A DNA stretch of 64,000 bases from JAFGAV01 sp041479055. GTDB taxonomy: Bacteria; Acidobacteriota; Aminicenantia; Aminicenantales; JAFGAV01. The notes below the pieces were generated by a model. That model was not told the DNA's origin, made no database searches, and worked only from the letters and a program-made list of their open reading frames with translations. Shown here in pieces: positions 21,159-28,684 of this stretch. Each line of letters opens with the position of its first letter. Position 1 is the first letter of the stretch. The position numbers and the translations under genes are program-made. The stretch covers positions 1,426,001-1,490,000 of the forward strand of contig OY969762.1 in NCBI GenBank assembly GCA_963702835.1, written 5' to 3'.

Positions 21159-21429
21159 GCTGTTGATGTTCCATGCCCGGGAATGCCCCCACTGCCGGCG
21201 GATGATGCCGCTGGTCGAGCGCCTGGAGAAGGAGGAGGGCGTCGTCTTCGAAAAACTGGAGGTCTGGCACGACGAAAAGAACGCCGAGATGATGCGCTCC
21301 TACCGGAACATCCTGGCGCCCAAATGCGGGGGGCAGCTCCGCACGCCGACTTTCTTCAAGCCCGAGACCAACGACGTTCTATGCGGCGAGGTCGAGTACG
21401 ATAAACTCAAGGGCTGGGCCGCCCAATAG
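21151..21429 (+). CDS. Thioredoxin/glutaredoxin-like protein
   Basis: 92 residues with a thioredoxin fold: an N-terminal beta strand, the redox CPHC motif at about residues 12-15 (MFHARECPHCRRMMPLVERL), and a cis-Pro site TPTFF near residue 67. I start at the ATG at 21151 because the strand LLMFHA begins right after it and GGACGAAA lies upstream; it overlaps the FTR stop by 8 bp. It is presumably the disulfide substrate of the FTR encoded before it. The target proteins are unknown. Confidence 0.85.
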   Translation: MPKLLMFHARECPHCRRMMPLVERLEKEEGVVFEKLEVWHDEKNAEMMRSYRNILAPKCGGQLRTPTFFKPETNDVLCGEVEYDKLKGWAAQ

Positions 21430-21468
21430 CCGGCCTGTCCGCCCTAAAACTAATCCCTCCCCGTCGGC

Positions 21469-21497
21469 TTGACAGCTCCGGAGGGGATGGATAAGCT
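21469..21497 (+). promoter_or_regulatory. Promoter of the DedA gene
   Basis: TTGACA (21469-21474), a 17-bp spacer, TAAGCT (21492-21497), then about 48 nt to the ATG with AAGGAG as ribosome site. Confidence 0.6.
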
Positions 21498-21545
21498 ATC
21501 CGTTCCTATTTCCGCTCAGACCCAACACAGGCTTAAGGAGAAGCC

Positions 21546-22217
21546 ATGGAATTCATCAACCAGGTCATCGATTTTGTCCTCCACCTGGACACGCACCTGG
21601 GCCACCTCATCCAGCAGTATCACAATTGGGTCTATGCCATCCTGTTCACCATCATTTTCTGTGAAACCGGCCTGGTGGTGACGCCCTTCCTGCCCGGCGA
21701 TTCGCTCCTCTTCGCCGCGGGCGCTTTCGCCGCGGCCGGCTCGCTCAAGCTGGCCTGGCTGCTCCTCATCCTGGGCGCGGCGGCCGTCCTGGGCGATACG
21801 GTCAACTATTGGATCGGCAACTTCTTCGGCCCCAAGGTTTTTCACGAGGAAAGGACGCGTTTCTTCAAGAAGGAATACCTGGACCGCACCCATGCCTTCT
21901 ACGAAAAGTACGGCGGCCGGACCATCATCATCGCCCGGTTCATTCCCATCATCCGCACCTTTGCCCCCTTCGTGGCCGGCATCGGCCGGATGAGCTACTG
22001 GCGGTTCATCAGCTTCAACGTCATCGGCGGACTGGGCTGGGTGGCCCTCTTCGTCCTGGCCGGCGCCTTCTTCGGCAACATCCCCTTCATCAAGAAGAAC
22101 TTCAGCTTCGTCATCATGGCCATCATCCTGATCTCGCTGGTGCCGATGATGGTCGAGGCCCTCCGCCACCGGAAAAAGAAAACACGCCCACTCCGGAAGC
22201 CTCTTCCGCGCGGATAG
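21546..22217 (+). CDS. DedA-family membrane protein (VTT domain)
   Basis: A 223-residue inner-membrane protein of the DedA/VTT family, whose members move lipids, including the undecaprenyl-phosphate carrier, between leaflets. Hallmarks are CETGLVVTPFLPGDSLLFAA, GDTVNYWIGNFFG and the re-entrant-loop motif RFIPIIRTFAPFVAGIGRM, followed by two C-terminal helices. The C-terminus is Arg/Lys-rich. It is monocistronic with its own promoter and converges with the TPR lipoprotein gene. Confidence 0.93.
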   Translation: MEFINQVIDFVLHLDTHLGHLIQQYHNWVYAILFTIIFCETGLVVTPFLPGDSLLFAAGAFAAAGSLKLAWLLLILGAAAVLGDTVNYWIGNFFGPKVFHEERTRFFKKEYLDRTHAFYEKYGGRTIIIARFIPIIRTFAPFVAGIGRMSYWRFISFNVIGGLGWVALFVLAGAFFGNIPFIKKNFSFVIMAIILISLVPMMVEALRHRKKKTRPLRKPLPRG

Positions 22218-22266
22218 CCAAAAAGCCTGGCCGGGTGGGCTGCCGGCCTGCGCCCCCAGGTTCCGT

Positions 22267-23007
22267 TTACTCCTGACGCCGAAACTTTTTGATTTCCGGG
22301 TCTTCCAGAACCTTCTCAAACTCCTTCTCGGTCTCCAGCCGTTTCCAATCCTTAAAGCCCGCGTTGCGGGCCTTGTCCAGGTATTCGGCGGCTTTGGCCG
22401 CCCTTCCCTGGCCGGCATAGACCTTAGCCCAGACGAAGTAAGTTTCGGGCGAGTTGAGTCCGGCGACGGCGATTCTGGCCGTGAAATCCCTTTGCTTTTC
22501 GAGATATTCGGGATCCAGGGCGACGCCCTGGGCCAGATAGGCCGTTCCCTCCTCATACTGTCCCCGGCTAAGGAGGAGGGTGCCCAGGCTATACAAAGCC
22601 GAGACGGAATTCGGGGATATGGACAAAGCTTTCTTCAAATACGATTCCGCTTTGCCCAGTTCGCCTATCATGAAACATGTATTGCCCAGGTTGACGTAGG
22701 CGGGCGCAAAGGCTTTGTCCAGGGAAATGACCTGGAGAAAAATTTCTTCGGCCTTCCTGAAGTTCTCCTGGAGAAAATAAGCGATTCCCAGCAGGTTGGT
22801 GGCCCGGGCTGCCTCGGGCTTGAGGGCGACGGCTTTGTTCAGCACTTCCACGGCCCGGTCATACTGCTTCTCCTTGAGAAAATCGCTGCCCTGGCTGAGG
22901 TATAGGTTGTAATCCCCGGAGACGCTCGGCACGACAGGTTTCGGCGGCAGGGCGCAGGCCGCCGCCAGACCCAGAATGAGGATGACGGATGATAATTTTG
23001 TTTTCAT
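22267..23007 (-). CDS. TPR-repeat lipoprotein (Tol-Pal/PilF-like)
   Basis: 246 residues. A short signal peptide with lipobox LGLAAAC (Cys about 18) is followed by at least four tetratricopeptide repeats (about 35-175), with typical lines such as LLGIAYFLQENFRKAEEIFL and YVNLGNTCFMIGELGKAESYL, then a helical tail. TPR lipoproteins scaffold envelope complexes; the partner is unknown. The ATG at 23007 has GGGGAGAG before it and gives a proper lipoprotein signal, unlike the upstream start at 23046. It is the last gene of the pantothenate operon by position, 44 bp after panD. Confidence 0.8.
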   Translation of the reverse strand: MKTKLSSVILILGLAAACALPPKPVVPSVSGDYNLYLSQGSDFLKEKQYDRAVEVLNKAVALKPEAARATNLLGIAYFLQENFRKAEEIFLQVISLDKAFAPAYVNLGNTCFMIGELGKAESYLKKALSISPNSVSALYSLGTLLLSRGQYEEGTAYLAQGVALDPEYLEKQRDFTARIAVAGLNSPETYFVWAKVYAGQGRAAKAAEYLDKARNAGFKDWKRLETEKEFEKVLEDPEIKKFRRQE

Positions 23008-23051
23008 TATATCTCTCCCCTTTTCTTCAGAGGCGTTGTTTCCCATCTACT

Positions 23052-23408
23052 CTACCGGCTCTCCTTGATCCTATTCCGTTCATCCAGGATGAGGATCTTG
23101 GGCCTGAAGAATTCGGTCTCCTCATCATCGAGGAGGACATAGGTGACGACGATCAGCTTGTCGCCCAGGCCGGCCTTATGTGCGGCGGCGCCGTAAACGC
23201 CCACCGTGCCCGACCCCTCTTTGGCCTTGATGAGGTAGGTGGAAAACCTTTCCCCGTTCGATACGTTATAGACATAGACCTGCTCAAAAGGGATCATGTC
23301 GGCGGCCTTCATCAGGTTGTCGTCCAGGGCCAGGCTTCCTTCATAATCCAGGTCGGCGTCGGTGACGACGGCTTTATGGAGTTTCGATCGGAGAACGATC
23401 CTTTTCAT
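23052..23408 (-). CDS. panD: Aspartate 1-decarboxylase
   Basis: 118-residue pyruvoyl-dependent enzyme making beta-alanine from aspartate for pantothenate. The proenzyme self-cleaves between Gly24 and Ser25 (DYEGSLALDD), and Ser25 becomes the pyruvoyl group. Lys9 and the later AAAHKAGLGDKLIVVTY loop are in place. Length is normal. It lies 24 bp behind panC, so all three steps from ketoisovalerate and aspartate to pantothenate, except ketopantoate reductase, are encoded together here. Confidence 0.96.
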   Translation of the reverse strand: MKRIVLRSKLHKAVVTDADLDYEGSLALDDNLMKAADMIPFEQVYVYNVSNGERFSTYLIKAKEGSGTVGVYGAAAHKAGLGDKLIVVTYVLLDDEETEFFRPKILILDERNRIKESR

Positions 23409-23432
23409 GGGTTTTCACCTCTTCACAGACTT

Positions 23433-24308
23433 TCACTTCTTGATATTGGTCTCGGCTTTGGGCTTGATTCTGACCATCACGTTGTCGAGGAGACGGGTCC
23501 GGCCGATGAACACGGCCAGGGCGATGAGCGCCCGGCCCTTGATCAGGGAAAGCGGCTCCAGTTCCTCGGGGTCCACCACGGTGACATAATCCTCTCGGGC
23601 CAAAGGTTCGGCCTGGAGTCGAGCCCGTATCCGCTCTATGAGAACGGCCGTCTTCCTTTCGCCCTGTTCCACTAATATCTTAGCTTCTTTCAAGCTCTTG
23701 GTCAAAACCAGGGCCGCCTTCCTCTCCGCGGGGTTCAGGTAGGCGTTGCGCGAACTGAGGGCCAGCCCGTCCGGGTCGCGGATGATGGGCCTGACCTCGA
23801 CCCTGACGTCCAGGTCGAGGTCACGGACCATCCGCCGGATGATGACCGCCTGCTGGGCGTCCTTCTGGCCGAAAAAGGCTTTGTCCGGCCCGACGATGTG
23901 GAACAGCTTGAGCACGACGGTGCATACGCCTCGGAAATGGATGGGCCGGCTGCGGCCGCACATCTTGTTCTGCAGCTCGTGGACCTCGACATAGGTCTTA
24001 TAGCCGGGCGGATACATCTCCGCCTCCTTAGGGCAAAAGAGGATATCCACCCCTTCCCGGCGGAGCAGTTGGGCGTCACGCTGGAGGTCGCGGGGATATT
24101 TGGCCAGGTCCTCGGCCGGGCCGAACTGGGCCGGGTTGACGAAAATACTGACCACGGTCGCATCGGTCGAGGCTTTGGAGGCCCGGACCAGGCTGAGATG
24201 TCCTTGATGGAGGCAGCCCATGGTCGGGACAAAGCCGATCGTCCGGCCGGCCGCTTTGATCCGGGCCGAGGCCGCTTTCATCTGCCGCAGGGAAGTGATG
24301 ACCCTCAT
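23433..24308 (-). CDS. panC: Pantothenate synthetase (pantoate--beta-alanine ligase)
   Basis: 291-residue ATP-dependent ligase joining pantoate and beta-alanine. The nucleotidyltransferase motif MGCLHQGHLSLVRAS is near residue 30, SIFVNPAQFGP follows, and FGQKDAQQAVIIRRMVRDL and ALSSRNAYL carry further active-site residues. Length is normal. It starts 10 bp after panB stops. Confidence 0.97.
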   Translation of the reverse strand: MRVITSLRQMKAASARIKAAGRTIGFVPTMGCLHQGHLSLVRASKASTDATVVSIFVNPAQFGPAEDLAKYPRDLQRDAQLLRREGVDILFCPKEAEMYPPGYKTYVEVHELQNKMCGRSRPIHFRGVCTVVLKLFHIVGPDKAFFGQKDAQQAVIIRRMVRDLDLDVRVEVRPIIRDPDGLALSSRNAYLNPAERKAALVLTKSLKEAKILVEQGERKTAVLIERIRARLQAEPLAREDYVTVVDPEELEPLSLIKGRALIALAVFIGRTRLLDNVMVRIKPKAETNIKK

Positions 24309-24318
24309 AGCAGGTTTC

Positions 24319-25227
24319 TCACCTGGCGGACGCAGCGCGGGCGCCGGTGGCGGCCGGCCTCCCGCTCCGGCGGCCGAGTGCGGCCATGGCTTTCTTCTCC
24401 GCTTCGGCTAAATGGTAGGAATGCGCATCGCCGGGAAAGTCTCCTTGCCGGACGTCCTGGGCATAACGCCTGACCGCCCGGCCAAGCAGGCTGTGCAGGT
24501 CGAGATATTTCTTGACGAACTTGGGCAGGTAGCCGGGGGTGAAGCCGATCAGGTCGTGGAAGACCAGGATCTGTCCATCGCAGTAAGGCCCGGCGCCGAT
24601 GCCGATAGTGGGCACGCTCAGCCGGCCGGTGATAAGGCGGGCCAACTCCAGGGGGACGCATTCTAGGACCACGGCGAACACTCCGGCCTTCTCCAGGTTC
24701 AGGGCGTCGTCCAGGATGCGGCGGGCCTCCTCCAGGTTCTTGCCCCGGACCTTGAACTGGCCCAAGTGGTGGATGGACTGCGGAGTCAAGCCGACATGGC
24801 CGAGGACCGGGATCTCGGCCTCGACCATGGCCTCGATGAGCTTCAGACGCTTCCGGCCGGCGCCCTCGATCTTAACCCCGCCGGCGCCCGCCTCCTTGAG
24901 GAAGCGGGAGGCGTTGCGGACGGTCTCCTCCGGGGAAAGGTGGAAGGAAAAATAAGGCATGTCGCCGATGACCAGCGCCCGCCGCACGGCGCGGGAGACG
25001 GCCCGGGTGTGGTGGAGCATCTCCTCCATGGTTACCGGCACGGTGTTTTCATAGCCCAGCACGACCATACCCAGCGAGTCGCCCACCAGAATGAGGTCCA
25101 GGCCCGCCTCGTCCAGCACCCGGGCCGAGGGGAAATCGTAGGCCGTCAGGGCCACGATCTTCTGGCCGGCCTTCTTCCGGGCCTGGAGCTGGGGGACAGT
25201 GATTTTGGAAATTTTGTCGTCTTTCAT
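24319..25227 (-). CDS. panB: 3-methyl-2-oxobutanoate hydroxymethyltransferase
   Basis: 302-residue PanB, which adds a hydroxymethyl group from methylene-THF to ketoisovalerate to make ketopantoate. Features are TAYDFPSARVLDEAGLDLIL with metal ligands, VGDSLGMVVLGYENT, GAGGVKIEG, and HVGLTPQSIHHLGQFKVRG. The C-terminus is longer than usual by about 25 Ala/Arg-rich residues. I chose the second in-frame ATG (25227), since GAGAAAGG is too close to the first. It lies between the deoxynucleoside kinase and panC. Confidence 0.97.
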   Translation of the reverse strand: MKDDKISKITVPQLQARKKAGQKIVALTAYDFPSARVLDEAGLDLILVGDSLGMVVLGYENTVPVTMEEMLHHTRAVSRAVRRALVIGDMPYFSFHLSPEETVRNASRFLKEAGAGGVKIEGAGRKRLKLIEAMVEAEIPVLGHVGLTPQSIHHLGQFKVRGKNLEEARRILDDALNLEKAGVFAVVLECVPLELARLITGRLSVPTIGIGAGPYCDGQILVFHDLIGFTPGYLPKFVKKYLDLHSLLGRAVRRYAQDVRQGDFPGDAHSYHLAEAEKKAMAALGRRSGRPAATGARAASAR

Positions 25228-25297
25228 GATCATCCTTTCTCCCCATCCCGTCTTTGCACCGGGATTGAGGTAAAGTCTTATTCTTTAACTTTCACTT

Positions 25298-25975
25298 TCA
25301 CTTTTTTCGGCCGGCCCCCTCCGAGTCGCTCAGCGGCACGTAGTAGAGCTGGCGCGATTTCATCTGCCGGACCTGGTGGACGATCTCGGCGAGGTCCTCT
25401 TCCCGGCCGAGGTCCAGGGTATCGGCTTTGATCACCAGCAGGGGCGCCTGCTGGTAATTGAAGAAGAAATAATCGAAGGCCTCGATGAGGTCCGCCAGGT
25501 ACCTCTCCGAGATGTTCTTTTCCAGATGGCTGCCCAGCTTGGCGATTCGGCGCTGGACTGTGGGCAGGGAGATCTGGAGATAAAGGACCAGGTCCGGCTT
25601 GGGCACCCTCTCCGACAAGATACCGAAAATGCGGTCATAGACGATGAGCTCGTCGTCGGTCAGGGTCTGGTAGGCATAAACCTTATCCTTCTCGAAGAGG
25701 TAATCGCAGATGAGGCGCTCCTCGAAAAGGTCCCGCTGAGCCAGCTTCACCTGTTGGTGGTAGCGGTTCACCAGGAAGACGAGCTGACTGAGGAGGGCCG
25801 AACCCTCCTTTTCCTCGTAGAAATCGTTTAAGTAGGGATTGTCCGTTTTATCGGTGATGACCCGGCCGCCGAGCCTCTGGGACAGGAGGTTGGCCAGCAG
25901 GGTCTTGCCGGACTTCATCACTCCCTCTACGGCAATGTGCTTGTAGGGCAAGTCTTCTTTGTCGCTGTCCGGCAT
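25298..25975 (-). CDS. Deoxynucleoside kinase family protein
   Basis: A 225-residue P-loop kinase of the dNK family (dGK/dCK/dAK type), which phosphorylates deoxynucleosides for salvage. It has P-loop AVEGVMKSGKTLLANLLSQR (about 16-35), a DxR/ERx-like segment FEERLICDYLFEKDKVYA, PDLVLYLQISLPTVQRRI, and an Arg-rich lid. It is the first gene of the pantothenate operon, with its own promoter at 26001-26029 and panB starting 70 bp after its stop. Substrate cannot be read from sequence. A role linked to pantothenate is possible, but only its location suggests it. Confidence 0.85.
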   Translation of the reverse strand: MPDSDKEDLPYKHIAVEGVMKSGKTLLANLLSQRLGGRVITDKTDNPYLNDFYEEKEGSALLSQLVFLVNRYHQQVKLAQRDLFEERLICDYLFEKDKVYAYQTLTDDELIVYDRIFGILSERVPKPDLVLYLQISLPTVQRRIAKLGSHLEKNISERYLADLIEAFDYFFFNYQQAPLLVIKADTLDLGREEDLAEIVHQVRQMKSRQLYYVPLSDSEGAGRKK

Positions 25976-26000
25976 GGAAAATTCCTGAACGTCAGCCTAA

Positions 26001-26029
26001 AAAATAGCCGATACCTGACTATAAGTCAA
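26001..26029 (-). promoter_or_regulatory. Promoter of the deoxynucleoside kinase-panBCD operon
   Basis: TTGACT (26029-26024), a 17-bp spacer, TATTTT (26006-26001), about 25 nt before the ATG. The 26030-26150 stretch between the two divergent promoters shows no gene. Confidence 0.55.
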
Positions 26030-26150
26030 CCGCGGCTTGGTTCACCCCCCAGGCCATTTTCCTTTCAAGATTCGGACGTCCTCTTAGGTCTCGACTAGGC
26101 AGCGGCGAAGCGAAGCAGCGGTCTTGAATTTTCTAGTGCAGTAATTTGCG

Positions 26151-26180
26151 TTGTTCAACAGACTTCAAAAATCGTATAAT
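26151..26180 (+). promoter_or_regulatory. Promoter of the ABC exporter operon
   Basis: TTGTTC (26151-26156), an 18-bp spacer, and a perfect TATAAT (26175-26180), about 30 nt before the ATG at 26212. Confidence 0.55.
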
Positions 26181-26211
26181 GAACCGAATTAATTGCTTCC
26201 TGGAGAACATG

Positions 26212-27123
26212 ATGGCCATCATCACCGTTCAAAACCTTAAGAAACGCTACGGGGACATCGAAGCCGTCAAAAATATCTCGTTTGAGATCGAAGAAGGAGA
26301 GATCTTCGGGATCGTCGGCCCTAACGGAGCCGGGAAAACGACGACCATCGAGATCATGGAAGGTTTCAGGACAAAGGATGACGGGCTTGTGCGCGTCAAC
26401 GGCTTCGATCCGGCCCAGGGGCAAAAAGAATTCAAGGAAATGATCGGCATCCAGCTCCAAAAGACCGCCATCTTCCCCAATATCAAAGTCGAAGAGGCCC
26501 TCCTTTTCTTCTCCGGACTTTATCGAAAAAAAGTCGAGATCAAAAAACTGCTGGACATGTTTTCCTTGAGCGAAAGAAAGAAATCCGCGGTCAAGAATCT
26601 CTCGGGCGGGGAGCATCAAAGATTGTCCGTGGCCCTGGCCCTGGTCAATGACCCCCAGATTCTTTTTCTGGATGAGCCGACCACCGGCCTGGACCCCAAC
26701 GCCCGCCGTGAACTGTGGGCCATCATCGAAGAAGGGCAGAAGTCAGGAAAGACCACCGTGCTGACCACCCACTACATGGAAGAAGCCGAGAAGCTCTGCC
26801 ACCGGGTGGCCATCATCGACCGGGGAGAAATCATTGCCCTGGACAGCCCCCGGGAGCTTGTCCGTAAGCTGGAGGCCGACAAGAAGATCGAATTCTCTCT
26901 TGGAAAAAAGATCGATATGGATATTCTTCGCCGGAATCCTTACGTTAAGACCATCGAAGAAAGGAACGCCGAGTACATCCTGTTCACCGGGCATCCCCAG
27001 CCTGTCCTGGCTCAGATCCTGTCTCTCTGCCAAGAGCAAGGCCTGGAGCTCAAGGGGCTGAGGGTCATCGATGCCACCCTGGATGATATATTTGTCTCTT
27101 TAACCGGGAGGAAAATGGAATGA
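26212..27123 (+). CDS. ABC exporter ATP-binding protein
   Basis: 303 residues, CcmA/NatA-like ATPase of an ABC-2 exporter. Walker A GPNGAGKTTTIEIMEGF, Q-loop, signature LSGGEHQRLSVALALVNDP, Walker B ILFLDEPTTGLDPNARRELW and H-loop TTHYMEE are all intact. The C-terminal 90 residues form the usual extra domain. The start is the second of two adjacent ATGs, with GGAG six bases away; longer upstream starts lie inside the promoter. It overlaps the permease gene by 4 bp. Confidence 0.93.
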   Translation: MAIITVQNLKKRYGDIEAVKNISFEIEEGEIFGIVGPNGAGKTTTIEIMEGFRTKDDGLVRVNGFDPAQGQKEFKEMIGIQLQKTAIFPNIKVEEALLFFSGLYRKKVEIKKLLDMFSLSERKKSAVKNLSGGEHQRLSVALALVNDPQILFLDEPTTGLDPNARRELWAIIEEGQKSGKTTVLTTHYMEEAEKLCHRVAIIDRGEIIALDSPRELVRKLEADKKIEFSLGKKIDMDILRRNPYVKTIEERNAEYILFTGHPQPVLAQILSLCQEQGLELKGLRVIDATLDDIFVSLTGRKME

Positions 27124-27851
27124 AAAAGTGGCTGAAGGTCGCCCTGATCGAGATGAAGCTCTTTTTCCGGGAAAAAACGGCCGTTTTTTTCACGTTCCTT
27201 TTCCCCCTTTTCCTCCTCTTCCTTTTCGGCAGCATTTGGGGAAAGCAAAAAGATTATTTCTCCTACTTGATCCCCATGCTCATTTCCATCGTCGCCTTCT
27301 CCAACTCATTGTTCGGGGTGGGGGTTGTGCTCGCCTCTTATCGCGAGTCGGGGATCCTGAAGCGAATGGGAATGACTCCCATTCCCGCCCGGACTTATAT
27401 TTACGGGCTGCTGACGCAGCGCTTCTTCATCATCCTCGGCCAGTCCGTCCTTCTCTTCGTCCTGGCTAAGATTTTCTATACGGTTTCCATTAAAGGTAAC
27501 CCGGCCAGCCTTGTCCTCGTCATCCTCATCGGCATCCTGTCCATGATCTCTTTTGGGGGCGTTATCGCCGGCTTTTCCAAAAGCCATGAATCGGCCATCG
27601 CTCTGGCCAACGTCTTCTTTACGCCCCTCTCTTTCCTCAGCGGCGCCTTTATCCCTATTTTTATTCTGCCCAAGTTTCTTCAGACTATAGCCAAAGGAAG
27701 CCCTATCTATCACTTCATAAAAATCATGCAGGATATTATGCTCCGAGGCCAGGGGTTGAAAGAGGAGTGGGTCAGCTTGGCCGTGATCATCGGCTTTCTG
27801 GTCATCTGCTCCTTCATCAGCGCCAAGACTTTTAAACTCAAGGAAGGGTAA
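27120..27851 (+). CDS. ABC-2 type exporter permease
   Basis: 243 residues, six membrane helices, ABC2_membrane type. An N-terminal cytosolic helix with FREKTAVFFTFLFPLFLLFL opens the first span. A conserved loop reads GILKRMGMTPIPARTYIYG, and TPLSFLSGAFIPI precedes the penultimate helices. It pairs with the ATPase it overlaps. The exported substrate is unknown; homologues move antibiotics, lipids or polysaccharides. No membrane-fusion or outer-membrane component is nearby. Confidence 0.92.
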   Translation: MKKWLKVALIEMKLFFREKTAVFFTFLFPLFLLFLFGSIWGKQKDYFSYLIPMLISIVAFSNSLFGVGVVLASYRESGILKRMGMTPIPARTYIYGLLTQRFFIILGQSVLLFVLAKIFYTVSIKGNPASLVLVILIGILSMISFGGVIAGFSKSHESAIALANVFFTPLSFLSGAFIPIFILPKFLQTIAKGSPIYHFIKIMQDIMLRGQGLKEEWVSLAVIIGFLVICSFISAKTFKLKEG

Positions 27852-27875
27852 GGGAGCCCAAGAGGACAAACGCAC

Positions 27876-28604
27876 ATGAATAAGGAAATTCAACCCAACC
27901 CGGACCGTCTTAAGAAAAGGCTCGACATCGAAACGCCCCTCATCGGCTTCTATGATGCAGCGGACCCGGCGCAGTTCGAACCGCTTGGTGCGCCCCGGGG
28001 TCGCGATTGTGTTTTTTCCTTCTTCAATCGCTGGGCCGAGGGAAAAACCCTGCACATCACCCGGGAACTTTATGGCTGCGGCGGCGCCGGCCATTGGATG
28101 TGGGGCCTGGAGGTCAGGTCCCGAAAAGAATTCATCAAGTTTCTGGTCGATGACGAAGGACTCAAAGCCTCTCACCAGCTTATGGAAAAGTGGATCGAGG
28201 CCTCGCGGACCTACCAAGCCGAACACGCCCATATCTTTATCGGACCGTTGAGGAGCGAAGCCTGGCCCTACCTCAAAACCGTCACCTTCCTGGTCAACCC
28301 AGACCAGCTCAGCGCCCTGGCCATCGGCGCCCAATACAACAGTGCGCCTGAGGCTCCTCCTCCGGTCATCGCCCCCTTCGGCTCAGGCTGCAGCCAATTT
28401 CAGCCGTTCAAGAACTTAGATATCGCCCAAGCTTCGATCGGGGCAACCGATATCGCCATGCGGCAACATTTTCCGCCCGAGATACTTGCATTTACGGTTA
28501 CCAAGCCGATGTTCAGACAGCTTTGTGAGTTGGACGAACGGAGCTTCCTCTATAAACCATTTCTCCAAAGATTAAGAAAAGCCAGGGGTCTGCCGGAGGG
28601 CTGA
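27876..28604 (+). CDS. DUF169 family protein
   Basis: 242 residues. Resembles DUF169 (ArCR1-like), found mainly in anaerobes: an N-terminal LKKRLDIETPLIGFYDA, a Cys-containing ITRELYGCGGAGHWMWGLE, and GAQYNSAPEAPPPVIAPFGSGC. As I recall, the family has no agreed function. Cys residues near 68 and 170 could bind metal or a thiolate ligand. It starts 24 bp after the ABC permease and may be co-transcribed. An AAGAGGA ribosome site is weakly placed. Confidence 0.75.
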   Translation: MNKEIQPNPDRLKKRLDIETPLIGFYDAADPAQFEPLGAPRGRDCVFSFFNRWAEGKTLHITRELYGCGGAGHWMWGLEVRSRKEFIKFLVDDEGLKASHQLMEKWIEASRTYQAEHAHIFIGPLRSEAWPYLKTVTFLVNPDQLSALAIGAQYNSAPEAPPPVIAPFGSGCSQFQPFKNLDIAQASIGATDIAMRQHFPPEILAFTVTKPMFRQLCELDERSFLYKPFLQRLRKARGLPEG

Positions 28605-28648
28605 TTAACCAAAGGCCTTCAGTCAAAAGGCCGCCCTGCTGTCTTTAC

Positions 28649-28680
28649 CCAAAATCAGAATTGGTCTAAGATGATTTTGG
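28649..28680 (+). promoter_or_regulatory. Inverted repeat just before the first PPDK_N gene
   Basis: CCAAAATCA (28649-28657) and TGATTTTGG (28672-28680) are exact reverse complements around a 14-base loop, ending 4 bp before the ATG where a ribosome site should be. It could be an operator or a translation-blocking hairpin. Confidence 0.45.
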
Positions 28681-28684
28681 TCAG

